A stretch of 64,000 nt of DNA. It comes from Strigamia acuminata. Lineage: Eukaryota; Arthropoda; Chilopoda; Geophilomorpha; Linotaeniidae. Below the pieces are notes generated by a model that had not been told where the DNA came from, ran no database searches, and saw only the letters and a list, made by a program, of their open reading frames with translations. The stretch lies in contig OX442316.1 in NCBI GenBank assembly GCA_949358305.1, forward strand, positions 17,608,001 to 17,672,000. The letters run 5' to 3'. Every line of letters begins with the position of its first letter. The stretch's first letter is position 1. Positions 48,501 through 60,235 of this stretch are shown here, in pieces. Made by a program: the position numbers and the translations under genes.

Positions 48501-49879
48501 CAACACACATTGTTGTAGGAGGGTTGGAGGGTTGGACGATAAATATAGTGAAGGCTCCTGCTTTGGTTGCTTAAAGAAGTGTCGAGGCGATGCTCGGGCA
48601 CAATGGGCATTCATCTAATCTGAGATGAATGGCAAATTCTTCTCCTGCCTACGGGATGTGATATCAGTGGTGCAACATATAACCACTTCCCATCCATCCC
48701 AAGTAGGGGAGGGTGCACAAAATATTTTACAGATAAAACTCGTGTATGTAAGAGTTTAGGCAAGAATGCATTCTGTAATTGTAAATGTGTATGTGTGTCA
48801 TTCTGCACTCCCGGTACAATTTTGACCTCCAAAAGTGTTTTTATTTTCTCTCGAAAGCTAATGGGATTTTCTTTCTGAAATTTCATGTATTTTCATAAAA
48901 CATCATAACAAAGTATAGAAGAAAAGATTGAAAATTCTTTTGTTTGCCAACTACTTTTGAATTCAATCTCAATTATTTTTGCCTTACTGTTTCGACAAAT
49001 ACCGAATTGGTTAAATTTCTTCATAAACATGAAATAGTCAAAGAACATACCGGTAATCCTTTTTATACATTTTTGATGACAAGTGACTCGGGTTGGGTGA
49101 GGTAGGCGCTTTTTTAAAGGTTGCTATCGCTTGGTTAATCAATCTTTAGATGATTAGTGATGAAATCGGTCACGTTTGCAATATTATAGCAAAATATTTA
49201 GTCGCAATGAGACGGGTAAGAACTGGTGCATCTTGAATTATTTTGCAACTTTTAATTGCTGACTGGTGACGGTTGTGGTGAGGTCGCTTTTTGTGTGTTT
49301 GTATTAAGTTTCTATTTCGATTCGTGTTTCCTGTTTAATGCTATTTGTTGCCTCAGGAGGTCGTTGGTAACAATTCTCTCGCGACAAAGCGGCTAGGAGA
49401 AAATATTTGCTTTTGCTTGCATGACTAATTCCTAGCGCGATTCAGCAGAGCTTTGAGCATTTCGCAAGAATTAACAGATAACTGCACATTAAGGAGGGAA
49501 ATGAAAATGGCTTTTCAACAGGGTTAATAAAAATTATTTTGACAACGCTCGAGACTGTCAACTCTGCTTAAATTATTGGATTTTGCAAGAATTAAAATTC
49601 TGGGGGAATTTTTTATTGTGGACACAAACAGTGATGTTGGAAAGTTGAAAGCATCAAGGACGAGGTAAAAAGAAAATAGATAATTTGATCAAGTCGCTTT
49701 CGGTAAACATTTTAATTGGGTGCACGAAATGGAACTGAAAATGACCGGTGATGGTAAACAACAAACGCGTTATGTACTGTGGTTTTGAATTAAAGGTTGG
49801 GAGAGAATTTGACGACTGCATTAACACTGATATAATTGTAACTAAGTTTTTTTTATTAAGTGCACGATTCGCTAAGTGT
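45572..49879. other. Gene-poor DNA with a dispersed repeat and CTCF-like motif
   Basis: 46490-46570 shares AAATATGCATT and GGTTTAAAG.AGATAAA with 61307-61360, a diverged dispersed repeat. A CTCF-like site lies at 46611-46624 (CCGCTAGGGGGAGC on minus). No supported exon. Confidence 0.4.
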
Positions 49880-50495
49880 GATTTGCAGATTAGCAGTTGA
49901 TTTTCCTAGATTTGCAGCTGATTTGCAGTTGATTTTCCTAGATTTGCAGTTGATTTTCCTGGATTTGCAGTTGATTTGTTGGATTTGCAGCTGATTTTCT
50001 AGATTTGCAGCTGATTTTCTAGATTTGCAGCTGATTTTCTGGATTTGCAGGTGATTTTCTGGATTGGAGTTGATTTTATAGATTTGTAGTTGATTTGTTG
50101 GATTTGAAACTGAATTTCTGGATTTGCAGTTGATTTTCTGGATTTGTAGTTGATTTGTTGAATTTGCAGCTTATTTTTTGGATCTGCAGGTGATTTTCTA
50201 GATTTGTTGGATTTGCAGTTGATTTGTTTGATTTGCAGCTGATTTTCTAGATTTGCAGCTGATTTTCTGGATTTGCAGCTGATTTTCTGGATTTGCAGCT
50301 GATTTTTTGGATTGGAGTTGATTTTATAGATTTATAGTTGATTTGTTGGATTTGAAACTGAATTTCTGGATTTGCAGTTGATTTTCCGGATTTGTAGTTG
50401 ATTTGTTGAATTTGCAGCTTATTTTTTGGATTTGCGGATGATTTTCTAGATTTGCAGCTGATTTTCTGGATTTACAGTTGGTTTGCTGTATTTGA
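49880..50495. repeat. 20-bp minisatellite with higher-order repeat
   Basis: About 30 units close to GATTTGCAGCTGATTTTCTG. A run of variant units (GATTGGAGTTGATTTTATAG, ... GATTTGAAACTGAATTTCTG) recurs at a spacing of 248 bp (50062 and 50310), so the array has a roughly 248-bp higher-order period. The unit length of 20 is not divisible by 3, arguing against coding. Confidence 0.92.
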
Positions 50496-51089
50496 AAATC
50501 AAAAAGAGCATATTTGGAATTGCTTGGTTGTCAGCCCTCCTCTGAGCAAAATGAGAAACTTTGAAATAAATGTTTTGCAGCGAAGCTCGAAGCTCCCTGT
50601 CTCGTTTTCTCAATACGCGACACATCTTCAAACAGAAATAAGTGTCTGTTCCACAAAGGTTTGCCGCAGTCTACCGATAGGTGTATCGGGCGGGAGAGAT
50701 AATAATACCTGAAGCGAATTTGACAAGCATTCGAATGCCGTTGGCGCAACGTCTCAGCGGGATAAAGTAAGGCCGGAAAACTGATTAGCTACGAAAACAA
50801 AAAAATTGAAAAGAGAAGCCGTACGTCTTCCTTTCCTATAAGGTGAAATGCCACGGCCTAATATCATTTCTTTTTCATAAAGTGAATTAAGTTATCTATA
50901 TTTTCGGGGGAAATAGGAAGCAATATTGATTTAATGCATTAAAAGTGAAGAAATTGCGAAAAAAAATAAAAAGGCAAAAAAAAATGGATGAAAAAAAATG
51001 TCGAAAAATGAGAAATTGAATAATGGAAAATGGGAGAAGAAAAGATTTGTAATTTAAATAAATTGGAATAAAATTATCGTTGAATCGAA
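50496..51089. other. DNA upstream of the signal-peptide exon
   Basis: A/T-rich, with an A-rich stretch 50940-51060. No exon recognised. Confidence 0.4.
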
Positions 51090-51327
51090 GTGGGAGGAGT
51101 AATTTGCCGATGCTCATCCGCGATCAAACGATCAGTTTGTGGTAAATCAGGTTCCTTGGGCTGGCGCGCGGCTGCGCGAACTTCGTTTCCCGGATCAATA
51201 AGGACTTGGTGCCGAGTCGCGAGCAAACTCAGTTGGCGGCAGAGCGGCGAGCGACTAGAGCCAACTGACTCATGCTCCCGTCTCTCCACCACCAGAGTGC
51301 TGTCGTCTTCTGAGGGATATTTGCACG
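51090..51327 (+). promoter_or_regulatory. GC-rich 5' region of the signal-peptide gene
   Basis: CpG-rich in contrast to its surroundings. An initiator-like CTCAGTT at 51228-51234 would give a 5'UTR of about 97 nt, containing one upstream ATG near 51271. The start site is inferred only from the motif. Confidence 0.35.
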
Positions 51328-51418
51328 ATGAGCAGCTCGACTGACCAGTGGATACGGCGTGGCGCGCGTCGACTCGATGCGGTTTTTCTTCTCCACGTGT
51401 TGCTACTAGTCGGACAAG
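51328..51418 (+). CDS. First coding exon: signal peptide of a secreted or membrane protein
   Basis: The ATG opens a 30-codon stretch: a charged n-region (MSSSTDQWIRRGARR), a hydrophobic core (AVFLLHVLLLVG) and Gln, then G before the donor GTAAAT (phase 1). A signal peptide split off in its own phase-1 exon inside a GC-rich island, followed by more than 10 kb without obvious exons, is the usual form of long-intron cell-surface genes in arthropods (for example immunoglobulin-type receptors). The family itself cannot be told from this exon. If the intron is not spliced the frame ends after 52 codons. Confidence 0.6.
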
Positions 51419-53331
51419 GTAAATGGACGGAAAAATCGGCGCAGAAATTTGTCGTTGTCTGTCGCACTTGGCGTGCGAATTAATTAACAAATTACTCGCT
51501 GATGAATAAATAGCTGTAAAGGTGGAGTGTTAAGGGCGCGGGGTGGGCAGTAAAAGCGGGTAATTTGACGGTGGCGTCGAGCGGATCTTCATTTCCGTTT
51601 CGGCGAGGCGAGCCGAGGTGCGGCTCGTGACCCTTGGAAAAGGATTTGGACGAGGGTCGCGTGGGACAATGGTCCCTTCAGTAATGAATGATAGATGAAC
51701 ATGATTTTTGTATTAAGGGGATTTAACCTATTCGGGAACTAAAAAAAGAAATACTCCCGTTCGAGAAATCGATATTGTTGGGTGGGAACTGAACGAATTC
51801 GTGTAAAAACGTGAACAATAAATATACGATCAAGTCGAAAAAATCTTCTTTTTTTGATTTTTTTGTTATTTTGATTTATTTTTTGGGTTTATGTCCGTGA
51901 AAGAGCTAAGTTGGACTTTGGGAATGACGACTTGGAGAGTTTAATTGGTTGGTTTGAGTTATTATTTACGTTTCCCGTAGGGTTGAAAAATATATTGAAA
52001 TTATATTGTATTTTGAATTGCATTGGGTTTCACGAGAATGAATTTTGTAATACATTTTTGCGCGCTATTGGTTTGCAAATGTTAATGCATTTTGTAAAAT
52101 GTATTTTATTATTTGTCAAATATGAATGCCTTTTCAATTTTCAATTGTATTATGAAATACGTTATTTAATCTGCAGATAGTATACATAATTCTGCGAACT
52201 GCTATACTTTTTGGAATGCATTAAGTGAATACCAATGTACTGGGTGGCACAAATAAAACCGGCCTGACAATACAGGGAGTCTCAAACAAAATTAGGCTAA
52301 ACACTGTTCAATTAAATACAGTGTTGTTTAATTAACGTTTCTGGTGCAGTGTTTTCCGCTCTTTTGTTTGGTGTTTAGGTTTTGACGATCCGAGCTTTTG
52401 TTCTCGAGATATTTGCGATGTTAATCAATTTTTGCTACTTTTGTGGTACTTTTTGTAAGATGGAACTGTCTTCGCGTTTATCTCGCGTTTATCTCGCGAT
52501 TTCTCACGCGTTGTGCTTCGATTTGGGTTTACACACGAGAGATGTGTGCTTTTTGTTCAGTTATGTGGACGAAGAATGGTAATTTGAATATTGAAGTCCA
52601 TAAGCGGGTTTAGTTTGACCAGGTATGAAGGTTGGGGAATTGGAATGAGTCGCCAAGTGGAAATGAAAAGCAGCTGGAATTTAAAATGGTAATGATAATT
52701 AGAGTGGTTGGTAGCAGCTTATTTTGCGCTGATTAATATTAATTAGTTGAAGGGGATGATTAATCGTTTAATAGGCAATTTGCGTGCCGAATTGAAGGAT
52801 TAGGGTTTTGTAAGGTAATTTGCAATCACAGGTGTTTTCTTGCGAGAAGACCCGTTTCGCATTTCATTCACGTGCAGGTTATTAATATTTGCAAGACGCT
52901 TTTATGATCAGTGTGGCATCATAAAAATTCTGTTGAATGCACAACAAGGTTTAGAACAAGGGATTATTATTGTTAGAGGGGGGAGGGGGTTGGGGGAGTC
53001 ATTGAAGTTTAAGAGTGGGGAAAAAAATTGGAGGATTTTATTTTTTTTCTTTTTTCTTATTTTTTTTTCTTCCTCTCTCTCTCTCTCGAGGCGAAGTTGG
53101 TTGGAATTGGATTTAAAAAAGGGAAATCTGGGATGGATTCACTGAGAAATTGTCTGGAAATGGCATAATTTATCAGGAAATGAATGGAAGAAATTTTTAT
53201 TTTTGTGGCGATTTTGAGAAGTAGGATGGGAAAAATTATTTTGTAAATGTTTTAATAGAACGCGGGTGTTCAGTTGACAAAATCTAGATTTTCCTAGATT
53301 CATTTTTATTTTTTTTATTTAGTGTTTCTGA
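51419..53331 (+). other. Presumed first intron (start)
   Basis: No downstream exon of the signal-peptide gene was recognised. Positions 51419-51670 remain GC-rich. T-rich and TC-repeat tracts lie at 53040-53090. Confidence 0.35.
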
Positions 53332-53610
53332 CCAATTTAGACGTTGGTTTTAGTCGTTTTGTTCAATTTACACGGTTGTCTTAGGCGTTTTGTGCAATTT
53401 AGACATTTATTTTAGTCGTTTTGTTTAATTTAGCCATTTGTTTTAGCCGTTTTGTCCACTTAAGACGTTTGTTTTAGTCGTTTTATTCAATTTAGACGTT
53501 TGTTTTGGCCGTTTTGTTCAATTTAGACATTTATTTTAGTCGTTTTGTTTAATTTAGACATTTGTTTTAGTCGTTTTGTTCAATTTAGATATTGAATTTA
53601 GTGGTTTTGG
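53332..53610. repeat. 31-bp minisatellite, about 9 units
   Basis: Units close to CAATTTAGAC, TTTGTTTTAGTCGTTTTGTT, moderately diverged. Confidence 0.9.
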
Positions 53611-56600
53611 TTTATTTACATATTGAATTCGTTTTGGTCAAATTCGACCGCATTGTAAAGGATACCGCGTTCTAATAGAGCATTTGCGATATACATATTC
53701 CTTTTGTTTTTATGTAAATTTAAAAGTAAAAAATAAAAGCGGTTGCTATAAGTCACCAGCAGAGAAAAGGCCGTTCCATCAATAACAACACTCCCACTAC
53801 CACGCAAAAATAGAAAAATAGAAAAATAGAAAAAAAAATAGAAAAATAAAAAAAATAGCCACTCGTGTTTGTAAGAGTCGGTCGCAGTAAAATGTTTGTC
53901 TTTTCAAATGCAGTGGAGGGGGAGAAACGGAAAAAAGAAAAAGAGTAAGAAAAAAAGTGCGTCGTTTTTCAAGTTCTACGTGATTTTGACATTGGGCGAC
54001 CACAATGTTCTTGAGAACGGAAACGTGTCGTTGGTTGCCCGCAGTGTGGTCATGATTGCAGACGCCAGTCGATCAGTCAACGCGTTAATTGATGGGTGTT
54101 GTCAGTCAAACACTTTAGTCCTAAGGTAAACGAAGAGCGATGTCAAGTTTGCATTAAAATTTGATTTATTTTAATGAAGCCAGTCGCGAGTTATTGTGCG
54201 AGTGCATCACACTTGGCTTGTTTACCCGGTCTGACACGAAGCAGAGCAGGGAAGCAGACTGCTCGGCGGATGGCGGGTGGAGGGAAACAATTTCACATAA
54301 AGGAGGAAGGAAACATGTCACGTGCAGTGCGCCAACTCCTTTTGAACAAGTCGAACGGAAGGAACGACGAAAGACGATGGCAACTGACACTTAGAGCCAC
54401 TCGTCCCTTTACCCAAAATACACTTGTCACTTTATATAATGAGTTGTGAAGCAATTTGTAGGTATAAGCCTTTTCCTTATTTCTCTCTCCTCTTCTCTCC
54501 TCGCCGCCCGCCGCCCGCCTCTGCCGGGAATCTGGGAAACGGGGACGGGGGAGGAGTTTTCAGAGATTGTATACTCGATGTATTCATTTCCATAAATTGA
54601 CGAGATCCACTTCTATCAATTTCCCACAGGTAAAGTTGGGTCGTGCTGAAACACGACTGTAATGATCGGGGAGGGGTGTAATGGCAGTTGTTCTTTAAGG
54701 GGAAATGGTGCCTTGTTGCATCCATTAGAAAGGGAGGGGGTGCTGGCAAAGTTTGTTAGGGGAGAGGAAGTGCTTTTTGAATGGAAGAGGCCATTAGACT
54801 CTGGAGAATGAATGGCGTTTGATGGCACGTGTTGAATGTCTCAATCTGATTTATTTTAGTTTTAAAAATGCATTTAAAAATATATATTTTGATGTAGAAC
54901 TATTAAGAATGCGATAGAGCCAAAACAGGAACGGGAAGCCAACTTCATCTGAACTGATGTGAAATGTAATTTAGTAAATTTAGCAAATTTTAGCTTTCCG
55001 TTTAAAATAGAGCAGGAAATTATGTAATTTTTGTTTTAAAACTGAAGTAAAATAGAAAATATACCGTATTTACTGATTAAGAGCAATTACAGGAGGCCCA
55101 AGTGTGAATGTGTGTGGGGCAATTTCGTTTTTGGGCCTGTTTATGGTGTCTTAGTTTGGCAGCCATTTTTGAATTTGGTGGTAAACACCAGGGGCAGATT
55201 AAGGCTTTGGGGGGCTCGGAGCTCTTGCGACAGAGGGGGTCATGAATATTCAGAAACGAAATCTTCACAACATTTTCAAGCAGGCGTAAAAATGTGTTTT
55301 CATGAGAAATAAATTCATTTTGAGCAGAAAAAAATTGCAATTTTACGCAAAACGATGCATTTTCATGGTTTCTGTTTTTGCAGTTGTTGATGATGGTTCA
55401 TGGCTATTTTTGGTGTCTATTGGGACTTGTGAACAAAAGAAAACACGTAAAACAGCAAAAAATAAAATAAAAAAATTAATAATAAATGAAAAATTAATGC
55501 ATCTATTCGTATAAGGCGGTGGACGGAATCTTGAACGAAAATGCTCACTGCGCATGATCCCAAATGACGATTTGCACCTGCTTGTTCTATTGAGTCTAAT
55601 TAATTAGTAATTGGGTTGAATAGACTCTAGAAATGGGGTTGGTAAAGAAAAAAATATTTAGGAGTGATTGGTGTCAACAGTTTGACAGTTTATTCTGAAA
55701 ATGGTTGGCAAAAGGAATGGAGCTCGAAAAAAGCGTTTGAAAAAGTTTAAACACGAATTCATGGACTGAGGTTATCTTGAAGAAAGTCGAAACTCCAATA
55801 CTCACCCTTGGCCGCTATGGCCCAAGGTTTTGCCAACGCACAAGCCGCGCATGGTGGAGATTAATATTGACGAGAAATCCACCTTTTCTGCGCGAGGTCG
55901 TTTACCATTAAACGGATAAATATATAAATAAATAAATATCTATCTTTTGAATTGACAAATGGTTTGTTTTGATCGATTTTTGAATTTTGGTCACTTTTCT
56001 GTGGATTTGACAATACAAAAGATATCCGATTTTTGTGAAATGCAGCTGCTCGGTCATGCGCTAAATAATTGGAAATAAGTTTGAAAAATGGCAAATGGAT
56101 GAAAGCAATTTGTCACGAGTGTCGGTCCACCATGCAGTCGTGTTCATGCTTCTGATTTGGCTGTCAGTTTTTGATGCCGATTGAGTTTTTCGAATGGTGT
56201 CAAATGACGATTGATTTTGTGTTCACACTATAGTGCAAGTGCATGCACGGTTTTGAAGTGTTTTAAATGAATTTCACCGTAATTATTACGGGTTGTTCTA
56301 TTAACTCTTTTGAGTGGTTTCATATCTCGCGAAGAGTGCATTAAAAAAAGACTAATTAGTCGGTGGTTTTACAGATAGCAAATGGTGTTTGCTCGGAATA
56401 AAAATGGCTCTTTAAGATTCACTTCTTAGTTTTGTGAGTGCACGAGTAATGCAGTGGTTGAAATATGGAGCAATATGAAGATAAAGCAGCGGGGCTGGGG
56501 CCGGGGCTGGGGCTGAGCGAAGACCACTCTCCATTTCCGAGTTATGATGCTGCAATAAAGCACATTAGATATTAATTTGAAATTGAACTGATGAAAGTAT

Positions 56601-57583
56601 ATTTCCGGTGTAATATGGAATGAAATATTGATTTCGACATGAGTGGATTACATCAGTTTGGTCCACTTCAATTATTCTGATTTGAATGACGTGATGTTAG
56701 TTTTTTGTGTTGGAGACGCGTTAAAATTTGATTTTATCAATAGTTAAAAGTAATGAAATAATAAATTGAATGGTTTATTTGGGTGCAACAAATCAACCGA
56801 TTGGATGCCAAAAAACAGCTGAAACATGAGCTCGTTTTTCAAATAAAAATTGGAAATTGTGCACGTGTTTACCCTAGATCTAATGAAAACGACTGCAGCA
56901 GTCTGCGCCCGGTATCTTGAAGCCAAACTCAAACACTAAATTCCATTTATTTGCGCAGGAAAACACAAAAGTATGTAATTGTTTATTGCATATGGGACAG
57001 GTGGTCTTGGGTTTTTAATACGACGTCGAATTAACTAGTAGAATATTTTATTGATTCACTTGTCTGTTTTTATTTGTTGCATTTGTGCGCAGATGGGATT
57101 TTTTTTGGTTTGGTTTTGGCATCAAGTAACCAGGTGAATAAGTCACTAATTCTACAAGAATTGAACGCGGTTACTAAGGACCAAAATTGCCTCATCATCT
57201 CCTAGGTGATTTAAAGTGCGGATTATAGTTTGGGATCAATAAAACAATACTTTGTTTCTGAATGAAACTATTGGTTAACTGGTTTCCAACAGCTGTTATA
57301 CATTCAAAATAAAAAAAAAATGTTTTACACAAAACTTGTAGTTTGTAAACTCGTTTCGAGGTGTTATTGGCCTTAGTGGATTTTTATTGGTCATTATCGC
57401 TGATTTTACTTTTTTATGGGGAATCAAGTGTCGCTTTATTGGAAAAACTTGATGAGAAATTGAGTCTCGGTTTTGGAATGCAAAAGCAGCAAAGTTTGCT
57501 ACACCTTGACAGTGTGAAAAGTTTTGAACAACATTATTCGCATTGCTAAGCAACTGAACGGATAAAGATTTCAAACTTAAACT
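53611..57583. other. Gene-poor DNA, possible intron
   Basis: An A-rich tract lies at 53804-53860, and GC-rich patches lie at 54180-54400 and 54480-54560. A (GGGGCT)n-like run lies at 56490-56515. The frame at 53916-54125, with acceptor-like and donor-like ends, has the wrong phase for the 51328 exon and no recognised domain. Confidence 0.4.
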
Positions 57584-57846
57584 ATATACAGTTCGCGCCC
57601 GGTATTTTTGCTATCTTCGCTTCCCTGCATTACCCAATGCACTCATGTACTTGTTATTTCATAACAACACCTAGTTGTTCCTATTAGGCCTAATAATGCT
57701 AAAATAAAGTAAATAAAGTCATTAGCAAGAGTAATATACAACATGGTGCCAAAATATTGTTGACAATCGCCATGTAAAATGCATGAGCATAATGTGATGC
57801 GGCAGTTTGGATTTGTCATCAAGATACTCGAGCGTAAACTGTAGTA
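57584..57846. mobile_element. Possible MITE, TIR CAGTT(C/T)(G/A)CGC(C/T)C
   Basis: Left TACAGTTCGCGCCCGGTAT; right, reverse-complemented, TACAGTTTACGCTCGAGTAT; TA at both ends. Related left-end motifs occur at 56898 and 59617. The ends are imperfect. Confidence 0.45.
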
Positions 57847-59951
57847 ACTTAAAGAATAATCAGCTTAAAAGTATTGTTTATCATGCGTCAACTAATTTTT
57901 CTGCAAAAGAAGATGGTTTTCCCAACTGACAAGCCTCGCACTCCCAATATCGTCAGTTTTTCATCTCTTCGGTTTGCCAAAAGCCATGGCGGGCCACCTG
58001 TCTTATCTCATTATAAACAGACCGCAAGCCGTGGGAACTTGAGAAGTGTCAGGGAAAAAATCGATACTGCAAAAAAATCGAACCATCTAATATTTTATCG
58101 ATATCACTCTTTGTAAAAATGTCAAAAGATAGAAGAAGAAGAAAAATAAAGAATAAAAAAAAGAAAAAAATGGGAGGGTTCTAAATGTTAGGGGGGAAAA
58201 TGTAGATGATGAATGTCCATTACTGTAATGGGTGTAGTAAAAGGGGAAATTAATGAGGATCGTTTACGAGTGTATCGTCGTCACCGAGATGAAATAAAGC
58301 GAAATTTTGTTTAATATTAACCGTGATGGCAGTAATAATTTGAAGCCGTAGACCTCGAACGTGGATTCATCAGTCTCTGTCAAGTAGGCCCGTGGTGAAA
58401 TGTTGCTCTTGCCTTTTCCCTCGAGTTCTCTTCATTTGCGTGGAAGCACTAAAGTACGGGTGCTGTTTTGATGCGCGCATTATACGGCCGACGATTCTCG
58501 TGCTACACTGACTAAAGGGATTAAAAAGATGGCCACTTGCTGGCTTATCTGAGGTAGTTTCTCCTACAAATCTACATTTTTATACACAAATGTGTATCTA
58601 TATGTCTATATCTACACATTTTTTTTTTGTTGAGCTCGGCAGCAATTTTTGTGATGATTTATCACAATAAGTTCCACGAGTGTGACACGAGAAATTGTTT
58701 GTAGTTAATTGGAAATGATCGAAATGTATTATTGTGTAATAAAGAATGTGGTGTATTTGCACCATAAGGAATTGTGCAGGCTTAAGCACAGTTAGGAAGT
58801 AGATTGTATTGGCAACAATTCAATGTATAAAGTATCATGCAGCTTCTAGCATGTATGTGATGTAAAAACATCATCGTTTGCAAAAGAAAGTGTCGAAAGG
58901 TAGTTTAGCAAAAGGGATATTGATGTGATCTACGCATGCGTCATGCATTAGTCATCACATTAACATGGAAAGTTATTTATTTATTTACTTTATTTCCCTT
59001 GTTTTTCTACGCACTTAATTGTCTGAATTGCTCAAAAGTTGTATTGTAGACTTAATTGAGCAAAGAACAACATTCAGTACACTTGGACGGAAATTGGCTT
59101 TGATATCCTGGCCTCGGGAATCGCTGAAGTTGGACACCAAGATTGAGAGAGAAATAGGGTTAGCCGTCCACTGGTGCCAACTAACTTATCTGTGCTGGAG
59201 AGGCGGAGTGTGTTGGTCTGACATCACAAGTTCTGCTGCTCTGTGATAATTCTTAAGGGGGTATATCCGTGTCATGAAAAATATATTTAACAATGAGCAA
59301 TGCAGTAAATCACGGCTGATGTTATCACATTTTGTTTTTGGTCGGTTTACACTTGTGTTCACACGAGACGCAATGCTAAGAGACATGGCAGAACACGAGG
59401 TGGTTCGGCCTCTGCGATATCGACATTTGCAGGGAAAACTGCTTGTGGGCAGCCAAACAGAATCTTTTCAATTAATTAGCTTAAAAATGCAGGATATGCT
59501 GCACAGGACTTCAAAAGTGGCTCTACTGCGAGGTTCGGACAATGCAAAACCTCTTATGTTGCAGGAAAGGCTCAGCTGCCGTGCATTAACAATGCAAATG
59601 CAATTTAACCGACGCTACAGTTCGCTCCCGGTACTGCGCATTACATTCTGCACATGCATTTAGTCAAGCTTGTTGCACACAAAGGAAATAAAGCGTCAAT
59701 ATTTCGGTACCATGGCTGTAAATTATTTTTGTTGATGAGTTTATTGTTGTTTATTTACTTTATTTTAGGCTTTATATAAAGGCTAGTTTAAAATTCTGCG
59801 AAATTATACAGAATTCAAAATTTTCAATTCACTTTTTTCTTAAGAATTTAATTTAATTGCGCGCACATTGTGAACTAACCTTTTAGGCCTAATATTAGGT
59901 TTAACATTGCCAAATTACGACTGGAATTAGGACAGTTGCGCAAACTGTAGA
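57847..59951. other. Gene-poor DNA
   Basis: Open frames at 59019-59246 and 59274-59663 lack domains. No gene supported. Confidence 0.4.
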
Positions 59952-60235
59952 TATACTCTGAGCCGATACAACGTTGTCCTAATTCAAACCGTATTTACGC
60001 CTAACACTGCTCTACTACGCGGAAAGGTAGTTCTATTTATTTCCAATTAATTTTAGTGTAAAAAGTGATTAGAATTTTATATTTTATTTATTTGGTAATA
60101 AAATATTTATTTAATTTGCGAAACGTGCTGTTTTTTTTATTTTTCGATTACAATTCTGTTATGGGCTACTTTTTTGTGCCACTACACCAGTGATACGGCT
60201 TGAATTAGGACAACATTGTATCGGTTCAGAGTATA
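59952..60235. mobile_element. MITE, 284 bp with about 44-bp TIRs
   Basis: TATA flanks left CTCTGAGCCGATACAACGTT and right (reverse complement) CTCTGAACCGATACAATGTT; the inverted similarity continues through GTCCTAATTCAA.CCGTAT. No ORF. Consistent with a TA-inserting non-autonomous DNA element. Confidence 0.8.

Noticed and set aside
49880-50495. CRISPR-like array
   Set aside because: Contiguous short units with no spacers in a eukaryotic genome; a minisatellite.
51074-51490. 138-codon minus-strand open frame in the GC island
   Set aside because: Antisense to the signal-peptide exon; high GC removes stop codons there.
53896-54129. Possible exon with acceptor TTTTCAAATGCAG and donor AAG|GTAAAC
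   Set aside because: Phase does not fit the 51328 exon and the start is a Lys-rich run. No domain could be named.
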